DNA of 28,062 bases from Lachnospiraceae bacterium UBA935 (GTDB lineage Bacteria > Bacillota > Clostridia > Lachnospirales > Lachnospiraceae). The notes below the pieces were generated by a model that had not been told where the DNA came from, did no database searches, and worked only from the letters and a program-made list of their open reading frames with translations. Of the stretch, positions 8,102 through 17,522 are shown one piece after another (within the stretch, counting starts at the first letter, position 1; each line of letters starts with the position of its first letter). The DNA is taken from NCBI GenBank assembly GCA_002293525.1, contig DBDJ01000024.1:119301-147362 (forward strand), given 5' to 3'. A program made the translations under genes and the position numbers.

Positions 8102-8845
8102 TCAGTCTTCCGCAAAAGGATCGATGACGATGACGGCAATATTATCTCTTCCGCCGTTATCATTGGCCGCCCGTATCAGCTCTGCCGCCTTCTCCCCAAG
8201 TCCTGTCCCCCGACACAGGATGCTGCCGATCTCTTCATCTTCAAGCATATTATTGAGCCCGTCCGAGCATAACAATATCATGTCGCCTTTGCTCACTTCT
8301 TCACTAAAAAAATCCACGTCTACCTTAGCTTTTGCTCCGATAGCCCTGGTGATGATGTGTTTATCCGGATGATTCCTGGCTGTTTCTTTATCCATCCCCC
8401 CCATGCGGACCATTTCTTCTACCAGCGAATGGTCTCTGGTAACCTGTCGCAGCGACCCGGCTTCCCGATTGGCAATATAAAGCCTGCTGTCGCCGACATT
8501 GGCAACCTGCAGATGGCTGTCTTTCAAAGTGGCCGCAACGATCGTCGTGCCCATTCCATACAAAGCGTCATCTTCTTCGGCATGCTTGCGGATGTCGTCA
8601 TTGGCCGCCTGGATCGCCATGTCCAGGATGCGGATGGGATTGGGCTCCGCTGATTTCCTGATTTCGTCGATCACCTTTTCCACAGTATATCTGGAGGCAA
8701 AATCGCCGGCGTTATGCCCGCCCATGCCATCAGCGACGACAAAAATATTACCGAGACTGCCGATGCTTTCTGGTGATACGAATACATAGTCCTGATTCAG
8801 CTTTCGTCTTTTCCCGATATCAGTTAAAGAAACCGCTCTGATCAT
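8102..8845 (-). CDS. stp: PP2C-family Ser/Thr phosphatase (Stp/PrpC), partner of PrkC
   Basis: This is a 247-residue PPM phosphatase that reverses PrkC phosphorylation. The metal-binding motifs are present: KLNQDY at 15-20, VADGMGGH at 37-44, GTTIVAA around 99-105, CSDGL at 193-197 and GGRDN at 231-235. The longest frame starts at 8905, but ATG 8845 is chosen. AGGGAGGAAAG sits a few bases before it, the protein then begins MIRAVSLTDIG as relatives do, and its ATG overlaps the rlmN TGA (ATGA), which implies coupled translation. It ends 50 bp before prkC. Confidence 0.94.
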   Translation of the reverse strand: MIRAVSLTDIGKRRKLNQDYVFVSPESIGSLGNIFVVADGMGGHNAGDFASRYTVEKVIDEIRKSAEPNPIRILDMAIQAANDDIRKHAEEDDALYGMGTTIVAATLKDSHLQVANVGDSRLYIANREAGSLRQVTRDHSLVEEMVRMGGMDKETARNHPDKHIITRAIGAKAKVDVDFFSEEVSKGDMILLCSDGLNNMLEDEEIGSILCRGTGLGEKAAELIRAANDNGGRDNIAVIVIDPFAED

Positions 8846-9897
8846 AGGCTTTCCTCCCTTGGCCCTGGCATCTGTTCCTGATGCCTTTGCCTGAGCTGAC
8901 CGCAAGCGCCGTCAATATCTCTTCCCATTTCCCTTCTTATAGTAACATTAATTCGGTATTTTTCAAGTTTATTTTTAAATTCGTTGACATTTCTTTCGTC
9001 CGACTCCACAAAATCACGCTCTCTGACCGGATTTACCGGAATCAGGTTGACGTGGCAGTTAAGCCCTTTCAGCAGGTGCGCAAGGGCTTCGGCATCGCTT
9101 TTACTGTCATTGGTCCCTTGGATCAGGCTGTATTCAAAGGTAATCCTTCTGCCGGTCGCGGCAAAATAGTGGCGGCAGGCATCGATCAGTTCCATCAGGC
9201 TGTACTTGCGGGCGACCGGCATCAGGCGGCGGCGCTGTTCGTCATTAGTCGCATGAAGGGAAACTGCCAGCGTGATCTGCAGCCCTTCGGCAGCCAAGCG
9301 GATCATCTCGGGTACCAGGCCGCAGGTGGACACGGTAATATTCCTCTGGCTGATATGGAGGCCGTTTTCATCGGTCAGCATCCGGATGAACCTAAGCAGA
9401 TTGCCGTAATTATCCAGCGGCTCGCCCATGCCCATGACAACGACGTTGGCGACACGTTCTCCCGTATGCCGCGAAACGGCATAAACCTGTTCCAGCATCT
9501 CTCCCGCCGTCAGGGACCGCTCCAGCCCGCCGATGGCGGAGGCACAGAAAGCGCAGCCCATACGGCAGCCGGCCTGAGACGAGATACAGACCGAATTGCC
9601 ATGGCGGTATTTCATCCACACGCTTTCGATCAAAAGGCCGTCCGGCAGGGCAAATAAAAACTTCCGGGTGTCCTTCGCCGCCGACTCCTGCACTTTGACC
9701 GGTTTCAGCAACGTAAACTGATACCTTGCTTCACATGCGCGGCGGAGCTTTTCGGATATGTCGGTCATGTCGGCAAAGCCTTCTGCCAGCCTGGCATGCA
9801 TCCACTGATAGATCTGCCTGCCGCGGAAAGGCTGCTCGCCCAAGCCGGTGATATCGGCGGTCAGTTCCGCTAATGTCATTGATTTACTGTCGGTCAT
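8842..9897 (-). CDS. rlmN: 23S rRNA (A2503-C2) / tRNA (A37-C2) methyltransferase RlmN
   Basis: RlmN is a radical SAM enzyme that methylates C2 of A2503 in 23S rRNA and A37 of some tRNAs. From ATG 9897 it has 351 residues, the usual length. The cluster cysteines are C111, C115 and C118 (GCRMGCAFC). GMGEPLDN at 156-163 is a conserved SAM-site motif, and DGACGQLR carries the mechanistic cysteine C332. The open frame extends upstream to 10047, but that part overlaps rsmB by more than 160 bp and looks unlike the family. AGAGG precedes ATG 9897, which overlaps the rsmB stop region by 14 bp. An ATG at 9903 is a near-equal alternative. Confidence 0.95.
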   Translation of the reverse strand: MTDSKSMTLAELTADITGLGEQPFRGRQIYQWMHARLAEGFADMTDISEKLRRACEARYQFTLLKPVKVQESAAKDTRKFLFALPDGLLIESVWMKYRHGNSVCISSQAGCRMGCAFCASAIGGLERSLTAGEMLEQVYAVSRHTGERVANVVVMGMGEPLDNYGNLLRFIRMLTDENGLHISQRNITVSTCGLVPEMIRLAAEGLQITLAVSLHATNDEQRRRLMPVARKYSLMELIDACRHYFAATGRRITFEYSLIQGTNDSKSDAEALAHLLKGLNCHVNLIPVNPVRERDFVESDERNVNEFKNKLEKYRINVTIRREMGRDIDGACGQLRQRHQEQMPGPREESL

Positions 9898-11260
9898 CTT
9901 CATCCTCTTGCATTCCGTAACCCGCTTCGCTCCTTCGTAGCCGGCAGATAAAAAAACCGTCGGTGGGATGGATGCCGGGCAGAAGCTGAAGCATGCCGTC
10001 CCGGCTTTCCGTAAACGGCGGCTTGGTTTCATCCGGGAAATGCTCACGTCTAAAAGGAAAACGGGCGGTGAACCACGCCATCATCGCTTCGTTTTCCGCG
10101 CTGCTGATGGTACAGGTACTGTAGATCAGCAGGCCGCCGGGTTTTACGTACTGCCACACGGTACTTAAGATGTCGCGCTGAAGGGCGGCGACATCCGCCA
10201 GGCCTTCCGGCGTGATTTTGTATTTGATATCCCTTTTCTTGCCGATGACGCCCAGGCCGGAACAGGGGAGGTCGGCAAAAAGGATGTCGGCTTTCTCGAA
10301 TAAGGTCTGATCCGGGATTCGGGCATCATGCTCGGTGACTTCCAGATTATGGATCTTCATCCTGATCATCTGGCCGCGGATCAGATCAGTCTTGGCAACC
10401 GTTACGTCCCTGGCCTCGGCCCTGGCCGCCCGTTCTGCGCCATGGACGGCTTTCCCCCCCGGTGCCGCGCAGACATCCAGAAGAAAATCCCCGGTCCCTA
10501 TCCCGGCCGCTTCAACAACCAGCATGGAACTGACATCCTGAACGGTAAACACGCCTTCCGCATAGCCCGGAAGGTTGGCGACGCCGGCGGTGTGGTACAG
10601 GTCGTAGGCGTAGGTCAGGTAGGGATGGGCGGCTGCCCCGACACCGGCTTGGTTAAGCTGGTTCAGCCAAGCGAATCTGTCCGCTTCGCTAAGACCTCCG
10701 CGGAGCCGCACGGTCACCGGGCGGATTGCCAGCAGTCCTTGTAAGAGGCTTGCCGTCTGCCGGCTACCCAGTTCTTCCTGCCATTTTTCCACCAGCCAAA
10801 GCGGCATGGAATACAAAACGGACAAGTACTTAAGCGGTTCACGCTCAGGATCCGGCCATGCGACCGCATCTTTCTGCCGGGCGATATTACGTAATACCCC
10901 GTTTACAAAGCCCTGCAGACCCCGAAACCCTCTTTTCCCCGCTAGCTTCGTTGCTTCATTGCAGGCCGCGCTGTCGGGTACATCCATGAACATGATCTGA
11001 TAGACGCTGACACGCAGCAGGTTTTTGATCAGCGGCTTCATCTGCGCTACCGGAGTCCTGGAGAACTGATCCAGCACATAGTCAAGCTGAAGCATGCGTT
11101 CCAAGCTTCCTTCCACAAGCCGCTTCAGAAAATCCTTGTCTCTTTTATCCCAATAATTATACTTATCTAGTACATTCTTAATAAGAACATGGCTGAACGC
11201 TTTTTCTTCCGTTACCGATAACAGAATGTCCAAGGCCATTTCCCTTACATTTTCTTTCAC
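9884..11260 (-). CDS. rsmB: 16S rRNA (cytosine-967-C5) methyltransferase RsmB
   Basis: The protein has 458 residues. The N-terminal part (about 1-130) is a NusB-like RNA-binding domain and the C-terminal part a Rossmann methyltransferase. DVCAAPGGK at 262-270 binds AdoMet, PCSGLG holds catalytic C333, and STCT at 382-385 holds the second conserved cysteine. It methylates C967 of 16S rRNA. The start is a GTG at 11260 with AGGAG 5 bases upstream. The segment between PGGK and the acidic AdoMet-ribose motif (EARD) looks a few residues shorter than I expect, but the fold motifs are intact. It lies 12 bp after the metallopeptidase gene and overlaps rlmN. Confidence 0.93.
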   Translation of the reverse strand: MKENVREMALDILLSVTEEKAFSHVLIKNVLDKYNYWDKRDKDFLKRLVEGSLERMLQLDYVLDQFSRTPVAQMKPLIKNLLRVSVYQIMFMDVPDSAACNEATKLAGKRGFRGLQGFVNGVLRNIARQKDAVAWPDPEREPLKYLSVLYSMPLWLVEKWQEELGSRQTASLLQGLLAIRPVTVRLRGGLSEADRFAWLNQLNQAGVGAAAHPYLTYAYDLYHTAGVANLPGYAEGVFTVQDVSSMLVVEAAGIGTGDFLLDVCAAPGGKAVHGAERAARAEARDVTVAKTDLIRGQMIRMKIHNLEVTEHDARIPDQTLFEKADILFADLPCSGLGVIGKKRDIKYKITPEGLADVAALQRDILSTVWQYVKPGGLLIYSTCTISSAENEAMMAWFTARFPFRREHFPDETKPPFTESRDGMLQLLPGIHPTDGFFICRLRRSEAGYGMQEDEDDRQ

Positions 11261-11272
11261 ATCGACTCCTAA

Positions 11273-11998
11273 TCAATTGCGGCGGCGCCGGTTATTTGAC
11301 AGCAGGATCAACCGTAAAAGTTGCAATATAGAAGAGGCCGCGGCGGCCACATAGGTGAGGGCGGCAGCAATCAGGACATGGCGGCAGTCGCTGATCTCAT
11401 CGCTTCCTACCACGCCGTTATCTCCCAACGCCCGTAATGCCCGGGTAGAAGCATTGAACTCGACCGGCAGGGTGATGATCTGGAAAAGCACCGCCACGGC
11501 AAAGACCACGATGCCGACTTCAACCAGGGAAAAGGTTCTGTCGATTCCCGGTATGGGGAATTCCAGGCTAAATATCAGGCCGATAAATACCAGCGGCAAG
11601 CCCAGCCGGGAGCCGATGTTGGCGGCGGGTACCAAAGCGGAACGAAGCTTGAGCGGTACGTAACCCTTATGATGCTGCATGGCATGTCCGCATTCATGGG
11701 CGGCAACCCCGATTGCGGCAATGGAATTCGAGCCATAGACCGAATCGGAAAGCCTGAGCGTTTTTTTACGCGGATCATAGTGGTCGGAAAGATTACCGCT
11801 GACATGCTCAACGGCAACGTCATGGATTCCGGCCCGGCTCAGGAGCTTTTGGGCTGCCTCGGCACCGGTCATACCGGTCCTGCTTCTGACTCTGGCGTAT
11901 TTGTTGAAGGTACTTTTCATATAGGCGCTGGCGGCGATGCAGATGACAGCTCCGATAATGACCAGAATATAAGTGGGGTCAAAATAGTATCCGTACAT
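11273..11998 (-). CDS. YugP-type membrane zinc metallopeptidase
   Basis: This 241-residue protein has an N-terminal membrane segment (about 9-25) and several further hydrophobic helices (about 135-150, 158-178, 208-232). The zinc motif is HECGH at 101-105 (VAAHECGHAMQH), and the later EFNAS at 180-184 could supply the third ligand. This matches the YugP / putative neutral zinc metallopeptidase family, whose substrate is not established. AAAAGGAGG lies just upstream of ATG 11998, one of the strongest sites in the operon. The gene sits between fmt and rsmB, its usual place in many Clostridia, which suggests a link to protein maturation or envelope quality control (inference). Confidence 0.9.
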   Translation of the reverse strand: MYGYYFDPTYILVIIGAVICIAASAYMKSTFNKYARVRSRTGMTGAEAAQKLLSRAGIHDVAVEHVSGNLSDHYDPRKKTLRLSDSVYGSNSIAAIGVAAHECGHAMQHHKGYVPLKLRSALVPAANIGSRLGLPLVFIGLIFSLEFPIPGIDRTFSLVEVGIVVFAVAVLFQIITLPVEFNASTRALRALGDNGVVGSDEISDCRHVLIAAALTYVAAAASSILQLLRLILLSNNRRRRN

Positions 11999-12022
11999 TG
12001 TTTTTCCTCCTTTTAAAAGTGC

Positions 12023-13051
12023 TCATGAAGACGGCAAAGGGTCAGCGGCCACATGGCCCAGGATTTCTCCCGGTAAAATAATATGGCCTAATAAAAAATC
12101 TTTTGCCGACATTCTTTTTTTTCCTTCTAACTGTAACTCGTGGATCGTAAGGATGCCTGCCCCGGTTGCTACCGCGATGCCAGTGCCTTCTGCCTTTAAA
12201 ATGGTACCGGGCCTAACGGGATCAGGTCGGCCGGCTTCGGACCGGACAGCAACGTCCGCCCGGACATCATCGTGACATGCATGACCGGAATCTATGGATG
12301 CTGACCATATTTTCAGGGTCTTATCCTTATAAAAAGTATACGCACTGGGCCAGGAATTTAGTCCGCGGACCAGCCTTTCTATCTGTTCGGCCGGGAGTTC
12401 CCAGCAAATCTGCCCTTCTTCCTTAGTCAGCATGGGGGCATAGGTAGAACGCTCATGATCCTGCTTCCGGGCCGGTATGCCGCCTGATTCCAGTCTGCTG
12501 AGGGCTTCTGTTACCAGCCCGGCACCGGCCTCGCTCAGCTTGTCATGAAGGGAGTCGGCAGTTTCCCCGGCTGCGATAGGCACCGGCTGCTGCAGCAGGA
12601 TGTCGCCGGTATCCAGGCCTTTGTCCATCTGCATGATGGTAATGCCGGTTTCTTTTTCGCCCTCGATGATTGCTCTCTGGATCGGTGCCGCTCCCCGGTA
12701 AAGGGGCAGCAGGGAGGCATGGATGTTAATACAGCCTAACGCCGGGAGCCGCAGGATGTCTTCCGACAAAAGCTGGCCGAAGGCCGCCACCACATAGATG
12801 TCTGCCGGAAAAGCCGCTAACTCCCGGACTGCTTCCGGGGACTTGATTTTCTGCGGCTGGAAAACGGGGATGCCGTGCCGGAGGGCACATTCTTTTACCG
12901 GTGTGAACTTCACTTCCTTGCCGCGGCCTTTCTGCCTGTCCGGCTGTGTGACCGCCAGTAAGACCTGATGACCGGCCTGGATGATTTTTTCCAATGGGCC
13001 TACCGAAAATTCGGGCGTTCCCATATAAATAACCTTCAGCTTATTCGGCAT
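12023..13051 (-). CDS. fmt: Methionyl-tRNA formyltransferase
   Basis: Fmt adds the formyl group from 10-formyltetrahydrofolate to Met-tRNA(fMet). The protein has 342 residues. It opens KVIYMGTPEFSV, and the catalytic triad is visible as N109 and H111 (INIHASLLPLYRG) and D147 (MDKGLDTGD). An OB-like tRNA-binding C-terminal domain follows from about 205. The frame is open to 13186 but that extension overlaps def and is not family-like. Two adjacent ATGs (13054, 13051) follow GAGGAAGAGG, supplied by the acidic-tail codons of def. The genes overlap by 11 bp, so formylase and deformylase are made together. Confidence 0.95.
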   Translation of the reverse strand: MPNKLKVIYMGTPEFSVGPLEKIIQAGHQVLLAVTQPDRQKGRGKEVKFTPVKECALRHGIPVFQPQKIKSPEAVRELAAFPADIYVVAAFGQLLSEDILRLPALGCINIHASLLPLYRGAAPIQRAIIEGEKETGITIMQMDKGLDTGDILLQQPVPIAAGETADSLHDKLSEAGAGLVTEALSRLESGGIPARKQDHERSTYAPMLTKEEGQICWELPAEQIERLVRGLNSWPSAYTFYKDKTLKIWSASIDSGHACHDDVRADVAVRSEAGRPDPVRPGTILKAEGTGIAVATGAGILTIHELQLEGKKRMSAKDFLLGHIILPGEILGHVAADPLPSS

Positions 13052-13535
13052 CATCCTCTTCCTCTTCGTCATCTTCGGTATTATCCCGCAGTTCCCCTTC
13101 GACTTTCTCCACATAAAGATGGCCGTCCAGATGATCCATCTCATGGCAGATAGCCCGCGCCAGCAGTTCGGTGCCTTCCAGTTCAAAGGGCTTCAGCTCT
13201 TCGTCATAAGCCAGCACCTTGACATAGTTGGGCCGGGTAACGGTGCCGTGTTTTCCCGGCACGCTAAGGCAGCCTTCATTGCCGGTCTGTTCCCCGCTGG
13301 TTTCCATGAGGCGGGGGTTAATCAGTACATGCGGCATATCCCCGGTTTCGTCTACGACTATTATACGCTTCAATACGCCCACCTGGCAAGCCGCCAGTCC
13401 GACCCCGTCGGCTTCATACATCGTATCAAACATATCCCCGATCAGTTCCCTGATTCTGGGCGTGATCTCCTTTACTTCTTTACTGGTCTTTTCCAGTATG
13501 CTGTCTCCTATTTGTCTTACGTTCCTGATTGCCAT
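13041..13535 (-). CDS. def: Peptide deformylase
   Basis: Def removes the N-formyl group from nascent proteins using a metal ion. All three signature motifs are present in 164 residues: GVGLAACQ at 44-51, EGCLS at 87-91 with metal ligand C89, and HEMDH at 131-135. The protein ends in an unusual acidic tail (about 151-164, mostly Asp and Glu). The same codons form the purine-rich ribosome binding site of fmt, so the tail may be retained for that reason (inference). AAAGGCAGGG precedes ATG 13535. It lies 89 bp downstream of priA. Confidence 0.96.
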   Translation of the reverse strand: MAIRNVRQIGDSILEKTSKEVKEITPRIRELIGDMFDTMYEADGVGLAACQVGVLKRIIVVDETGDMPHVLINPRLMETSGEQTGNEGCLSVPGKHGTVTRPNYVKVLAYDEELKPFELEGTELLARAICHEMDHLDGHLYVEKVEGELRDNTEDDEEEEDDAE

Positions 13536-13624
13536 CTTGCCCTGCCTTTCCTGTTCCTGTCTTTTCTGTATTTATTGGCTATCGCCGTTGTTTTCGTAAG
13601 CCGGTTCTATATGAAAGCGGACTG

Positions 13625-15865
13625 TCAAATACGGTCCATGGGGTCAAAGTCAAACTGTACGGATTCTCTCCTGCTTTCCTGGTTATTTATCTTAGCTTCT
13701 ACGACATCCTTGACTTTTATGAGTTCTTGGTAATCGGCATGTTTTATATAAAGTACGAACCGGAAGACGTCTTTTATTTTCGTGACCGCCGCCTCGGCCG
13801 GGCCGATGATCCGGACCGGGCTCCCTGAATCCCTGATTGCTCCGGTCAGCTCTTCTCCCAGTCCCTTCCCTGCCTCGGCCGTAGCCGCGCCGATTACTAT
13901 AGCTAACATGTGGGCAGCCGGAGGATAGGAAGCCAATTCCCGGTAGATGATCTCTTCTTCGTAAAATTTCCCGTAATCCTGTTCGGCGGCACGGACGATG
14001 CTGTAATGCTCGGGGCGGTAGGTCTGGATGACTACTTCCCCGGGCCGGTCGCCGCGCCCGGCCCGGCCGGCAGCTTGGGTCAGCAATTGAAAGGTACGTT
14101 CCCCGGCCCGGTAGTCATTGGCATTGAGCGACAGATCCGCCGCCAGTATCCCGACCAAGGTCACGCCCGGAAAATCATGTCCTTTGACAATCATCTGGGT
14201 GCCGATCAGGATGTCGGCCTGCCTTTCGGCGAAGGCTGTAAGGATCTGCTGCAGGCTGTCTTTTTTCTTGGTGGTATCGCCGTCCATCCTCAATACCTTG
14301 GCGGACGGCCACATCTTGCCGATGTTCTCCTCGATCTGCTGGGTTCCGGCCCGGAAGCCCAGGATATAGCCGGAGCCGCATTCAGGGCAGCGGGTCACTT
14401 CCGGGGTCTCATAACCGCAGTAATGGCATAACAGCCGGCCGCCCTTGTGCTTTGCCAAGGAGACATCACAATGGGGGCATTTCACGACATGGCCGCAGGA
14501 GCGGCAGGAAATAAATCCGGCATATCCTCTCCGGTTGAGGAAAAGGATGATCTGTTCTCCCGCCGCCAGCCGGGCCGTTATCAGCTCCTGAAGCTTGCGG
14601 CTGAAAACCGAACGGTTCCCTGCCTTCAGTTCCTGCCGCAGGTCGATCGTATATACCGTCGGCAGCGTCCCGCCGGTAAGCCGTCTGGTAAGGGGAAAGA
14701 GCTTGTATCGCCCTTCCTGCACCCGGTAATAAGCTTCCAGGGAAGGTGTCGCCGACCCAAGCACCAGTGCCGCCCCCTTCATCGCCGCCAGCGCCTGTGC
14801 CGTCTCTCTGGCATGATATCTTGGCATGGACTCGCTTTTATAGCTTGGTTCATGTTCTTCGTCGATCAATATCATCCCCAGCTTCGGAAAAGGGACAAAA
14901 AGCGCGGAACGGGGGCCGATGATGATGTCGATGTCGCCGCTTCTGGCCCGTTCGCACTGGTCATATTTTTCCCCTTGGGAAAGCGAAGAATGCATGACCG
15001 AAACGCGGTCGCCGAAGCGCTTGTAAAAACGTAACAAGGTCTGATAAGTCAGGGCGATCTCCGGGATCAGGACGATGCATTGGCGGCCTGCTGACACCAT
15101 GTTTTTGATCAGGGCGATATAGACTTCGGTTTTGCCGCTTCCGGTTATCCCGTGGATCAGATAAGTGCCTCTGATTCCTTGTGAATACTCGCAGGTGATT
15201 TCCTCTACAATCGTTCTTTGCTCTTCGCTAAGCTGCTTTCCCGTTTCTTCCGCTGCTGTCAGCCTGACCGGATTGCGGTAAATACTTTCCGCTCTGACCT
15301 CAATGACGCCTTGGTTTTCCAGACTTTTCAGTGTACCGGCAGAAATATTCAGCTTCCCGGCAACCAGTTCATAGGGAAGGACTTCTTCATTTATAAGCTC
15401 GGTCAGGATGCGGATTCTGGCCGCCTGTTTTTTTCTGACTGCTTCCGCCAGCAGTTCCCTGAGCTGTTCCGGCGGCTTCAGCCTGATCACCGACTTGCGG
15501 GTCTTCGGCCGATAGGCCTGCTTCGCTGGCAGGACGGTCTTAAGGGCGGCAATCATGGTGGAACCGTAGTTTTTTTTCATCCATGCGGCGAGGCGGATGG
15601 CATCGGCGGATACAATGACGCTGTCAGGAACGACTTCAATGATTTCTTTCAGCTTATCAGCCGGATAATCCGCCCGTCCGGTCAGCTCAATTACCACGCC
15701 GTTACAGAGCCGGTTGCTCTTTCCGAAGGGAATGCTGACGCACATCCCCGGCTCCAGCACGGACAATAGGGAGGCCGGTATCTTGTACTGGAACGGCCGG
15801 TCTACTTTTTCATGGGAAATATCTATGATGATGTTGGCGTACCGATATTGCTCTTTTTCTGTCAT
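13625..15865 (-). CDS. priA: Primosomal replication restart helicase PriA
   Basis: PriA is a 3'-5' DNA helicase that reloads the replisome at stalled forks. It has 746 residues. The N-terminal 3'-DNA-binding domain opens YANIIIDISHEKVDRPFQY. The helicase core carries Walker A GITGSGKT at 239-246 and DEEH at 335-338. Eight cysteines for two zinc ions lie at about 454, 457, 463, 466, 480, 483, 493 and 496. Motif V/VI sequences (GTQMIVKGHDFPGV and QAAGRAGRG) follow. All parts are intact. It lies between murE (39 bp upstream) and def, as in many Firmicutes where priA-def-fmt are co-transcribed. Confidence 0.96.
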   Translation of the reverse strand: MTEKEQYRYANIIIDISHEKVDRPFQYKIPASLLSVLEPGMCVSIPFGKSNRLCNGVVIELTGRADYPADKLKEIIEVVPDSVIVSADAIRLAAWMKKNYGSTMIAALKTVLPAKQAYRPKTRKSVIRLKPPEQLRELLAEAVRKKQAARIRILTELINEEVLPYELVAGKLNISAGTLKSLENQGVIEVRAESIYRNPVRLTAAEETGKQLSEEQRTIVEEITCEYSQGIRGTYLIHGITGSGKTEVYIALIKNMVSAGRQCIVLIPEIALTYQTLLRFYKRFGDRVSVMHSSLSQGEKYDQCERARSGDIDIIIGPRSALFVPFPKLGMILIDEEHEPSYKSESMPRYHARETAQALAAMKGAALVLGSATPSLEAYYRVQEGRYKLFPLTRRLTGGTLPTVYTIDLRQELKAGNRSVFSRKLQELITARLAAGEQIILFLNRRGYAGFISCRSCGHVVKCPHCDVSLAKHKGGRLLCHYCGYETPEVTRCPECGSGYILGFRAGTQQIEENIGKMWPSAKVLRMDGDTTKKKDSLQQILTAFAERQADILIGTQMIVKGHDFPGVTLVGILAADLSLNANDYRAGERTFQLLTQAAGRAGRGDRPGEVVIQTYRPEHYSIVRAAEQDYGKFYEEEIIYRELASYPPAAHMLAIVIGAATAEAGKGLGEELTGAIRDSGSPVRIIGPAEAAVTKIKDVFRFVLYIKHADYQELIKVKDVVEAKINNQESRRESVQFDFDPMDRI

Positions 15866-15879
15866 ACTGACCTCTGCGA

Positions 15880-15899
15880 TTGGCCGGCCAGGCGGCCAA
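15880..15899. other. GC-rich hairpin in the murE-priA spacer
   Basis: TTGGCCG and CGGCCAA form a 7-bp stem with a 6-base loop within the 39 bp between the murE stop and the priA start. There is no T-run, so it is unlikely to terminate. It could modulate read-through or message stability. Confidence 0.3.
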
Positions 15900-15904
15900 C
15901 GCTT

Positions 15905-17371
15905 TTATAATAAGGGTTTGATGATATCCCAGATAATAACCCTTTCATCCATCGGGTGCTTTACCCCGTTGATTTCCTGATAATCTTCGTGGCCTTTGCC
16001 GGCCAGGACGATGATGTCACCGGGGCGGCCGTTCTTTATGACATAGCTGATCGCTTCCCGGCGGTCGATGATCTCCACATAGTCGCCTCCGGTCTTTAAG
16101 ATCCCGGTCTTGATGTCGTCGATGATGGCCTGGGGCGGTTCGGTCCTGGGGTTGTCGGAGGTGATTACGGTCAGGTCGGCCAGTTTCCCGCTGACTTCTC
16201 CCATCTGAAAGCGGCGCAGCCGCGAGCGGTTGCCCCCGCAGCCAAACAGACAGACCAGCCGCAGCGGCCGGTATTCCCTTAAGGACTTTAGCAGGCTTTC
16301 GAGGCTCATGGCATTGTGGGCGTAATCGATCAGCAGGGTGAACTCCTCGGATACGGGAATCACCTCGATCCTGCCGCGCACCCGGGCTCCGCTCAGGGCC
16401 CGGCGGATGTCGCGTACCGGCACATCGAAATGGCGGCATACGGCAATCGCGGCCAGGGCGTTGTAAACGCTGAATCTTCCCGGCGTTGCCACTTCGGCCG
16501 CAAACTCGGTCAGGCCGCTTACCTGGAACTTGATGCCGAGGATGCCACGTTCGTTCCATAAGCTTAAGCCGGAAGCCCGGATATCGGCTTCCTCAGATAT
16601 GCCGAAACTTTCTATCTCACACAAATGGCCGGCCGTAACGGCTTCCCAATGGCTATCATCACAGTTCACGATTCCTTTCCGGCACTGTCTGAACAGCATG
16701 CTCTTGCAAGCCAGGTACTCGGCAAAATCAGCGTGCTCGTTGGAACCGATGTGATCCTCCTCGAGGTTGGTAAAGATGCCGATGTCAAAAACAAAGCCGG
16801 CGGTCCGTGACAGCTTAAACCCCTGCGACGCCGCTTCCATAACCACGATGTCACAGCCGGCTTCGGCCATGCTGCGGAAGTACTGCTGGATCAGCAGCGA
16901 TTCCGGCGTGGTATTGGCCGTCGGGATATGTTCCTCGCCGATGATAATCTCGATGGTACCGATCAGTCCGACCCGGTATCCGGCCTGCTCTAGGATCGAC
17001 TTGATCAGATAGGCTGTGGTGGTCTTGCCCTTCGTTCCGGTGATGCCGATGATCTTCATTTCTTCTGCGGGATGTCCGTAAAAAGCGGCGGCGATAATGG
17101 CCATGGCATAACGGGTGTCCGTCACCTTGATTACCGTAACGTCGCTGTGGTCGAGCGCGATTTCCTTTTCCACCACCAGGACAGCGGCTCCCTTGGATGC
17201 CACCTCCTGGGCATAATCATGGCCGTCGCTGTTGGCTCCGGCGATGCAGATGAAGAGGTCGTCACGGCCGGCTTTGCGGGAATCGTTCACTACCGCGGTG
17301 ACGGGCCGCTCGTCGTTTCCTTGGATGCATTCGTAGTCTAAGCCGCTTAGTAAGTCTTTGCAGATAAACAT
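15905..17371 (-). CDS. murE: UDP-N-acetylmuramoyl-L-alanyl-D-glutamate ligase MurE, meso-DAP type
   Basis: MurE adds the third residue of the peptidoglycan stem peptide in the cytoplasm. It has 488 residues. The ATP loop is TGTKGKTTT at 111-119, the UDP-sugar pocket motif TANTTPE lies at 151-157, and the lysine expected to be carbamylated is K223 (ACKSMLF). DNPR at 406-409 is the established signature for meso-diaminopimelate rather than lysine, so the wall is predicted to be of the DAP type. A later GKGHE motif (458-462) is also present. It is the first gene of the minus-strand operon. ACGGGG lies about 6 bases before ATG 17371, within a small hairpin. Confidence 0.95.
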   Translation of the reverse strand: MFICKDLLSGLDYECIQGNDERPVTAVVNDSRKAGRDDLFICIAGANSDGHDYAQEVASKGAAVLVVEKEIALDHSDVTVIKVTDTRYAMAIIAAAFYGHPAEEMKIIGITGTKGKTTTAYLIKSILEQAGYRVGLIGTIEIIIGEEHIPTANTTPESLLIQQYFRSMAEAGCDIVVMEAASQGFKLSRTAGFVFDIGIFTNLEEDHIGSNEHADFAEYLACKSMLFRQCRKGIVNCDDSHWEAVTAGHLCEIESFGISEEADIRASGLSLWNERGILGIKFQVSGLTEFAAEVATPGRFSVYNALAAIAVCRHFDVPVRDIRRALSGARVRGRIEVIPVSEEFTLLIDYAHNAMSLESLLKSLREYRPLRLVCLFGCGGNRSRLRRFQMGEVSGKLADLTVITSDNPRTEPPQAIIDDIKTGILKTGGDYVEIIDRREAISYVIKNGRPGDIIVLAGKGHEDYQEINGVKHPMDERVIIWDIIKPLL

Positions 17372-17460
17372 ATTATACCCCGTATCCGCTTTGGCGGACT
17401 CACAATTAATAGTTGAAAGGGTTTTGGTTTTGCTTTCAACTTTCTTTACTCCTTAAATTA
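17372..17460 (-). promoter_or_regulatory. murE leader with two hairpins
   Basis: AGTTGAAAG (17411-17419) and CTTTCAACT (17433-17441) form a 9-bp perfect stem. Nearer the gene, TCCGC and GCGGA (17385-17398) form a 5-bp stem ending about 14 bases before the murE ATG. A purine-rich AAGGAG lies upstream (around 17450). These could be parts of an operon leader, but no known riboswitch is recognised and the promoter is not clear. Confidence 0.3.
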
Positions 17461-17522
17461 AGATATCATGAACGGCGAGTTTTTTCAAGAAAACCTGTGT
17501 TGGTATTCTGATAAACTGGGGG

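Noticed and set aside
8881..9657. 258-codon plus-strand frame opposite rlmN
   Set aside because: Shadow of rlmN codon bias; no ribosome binding site or family signature.
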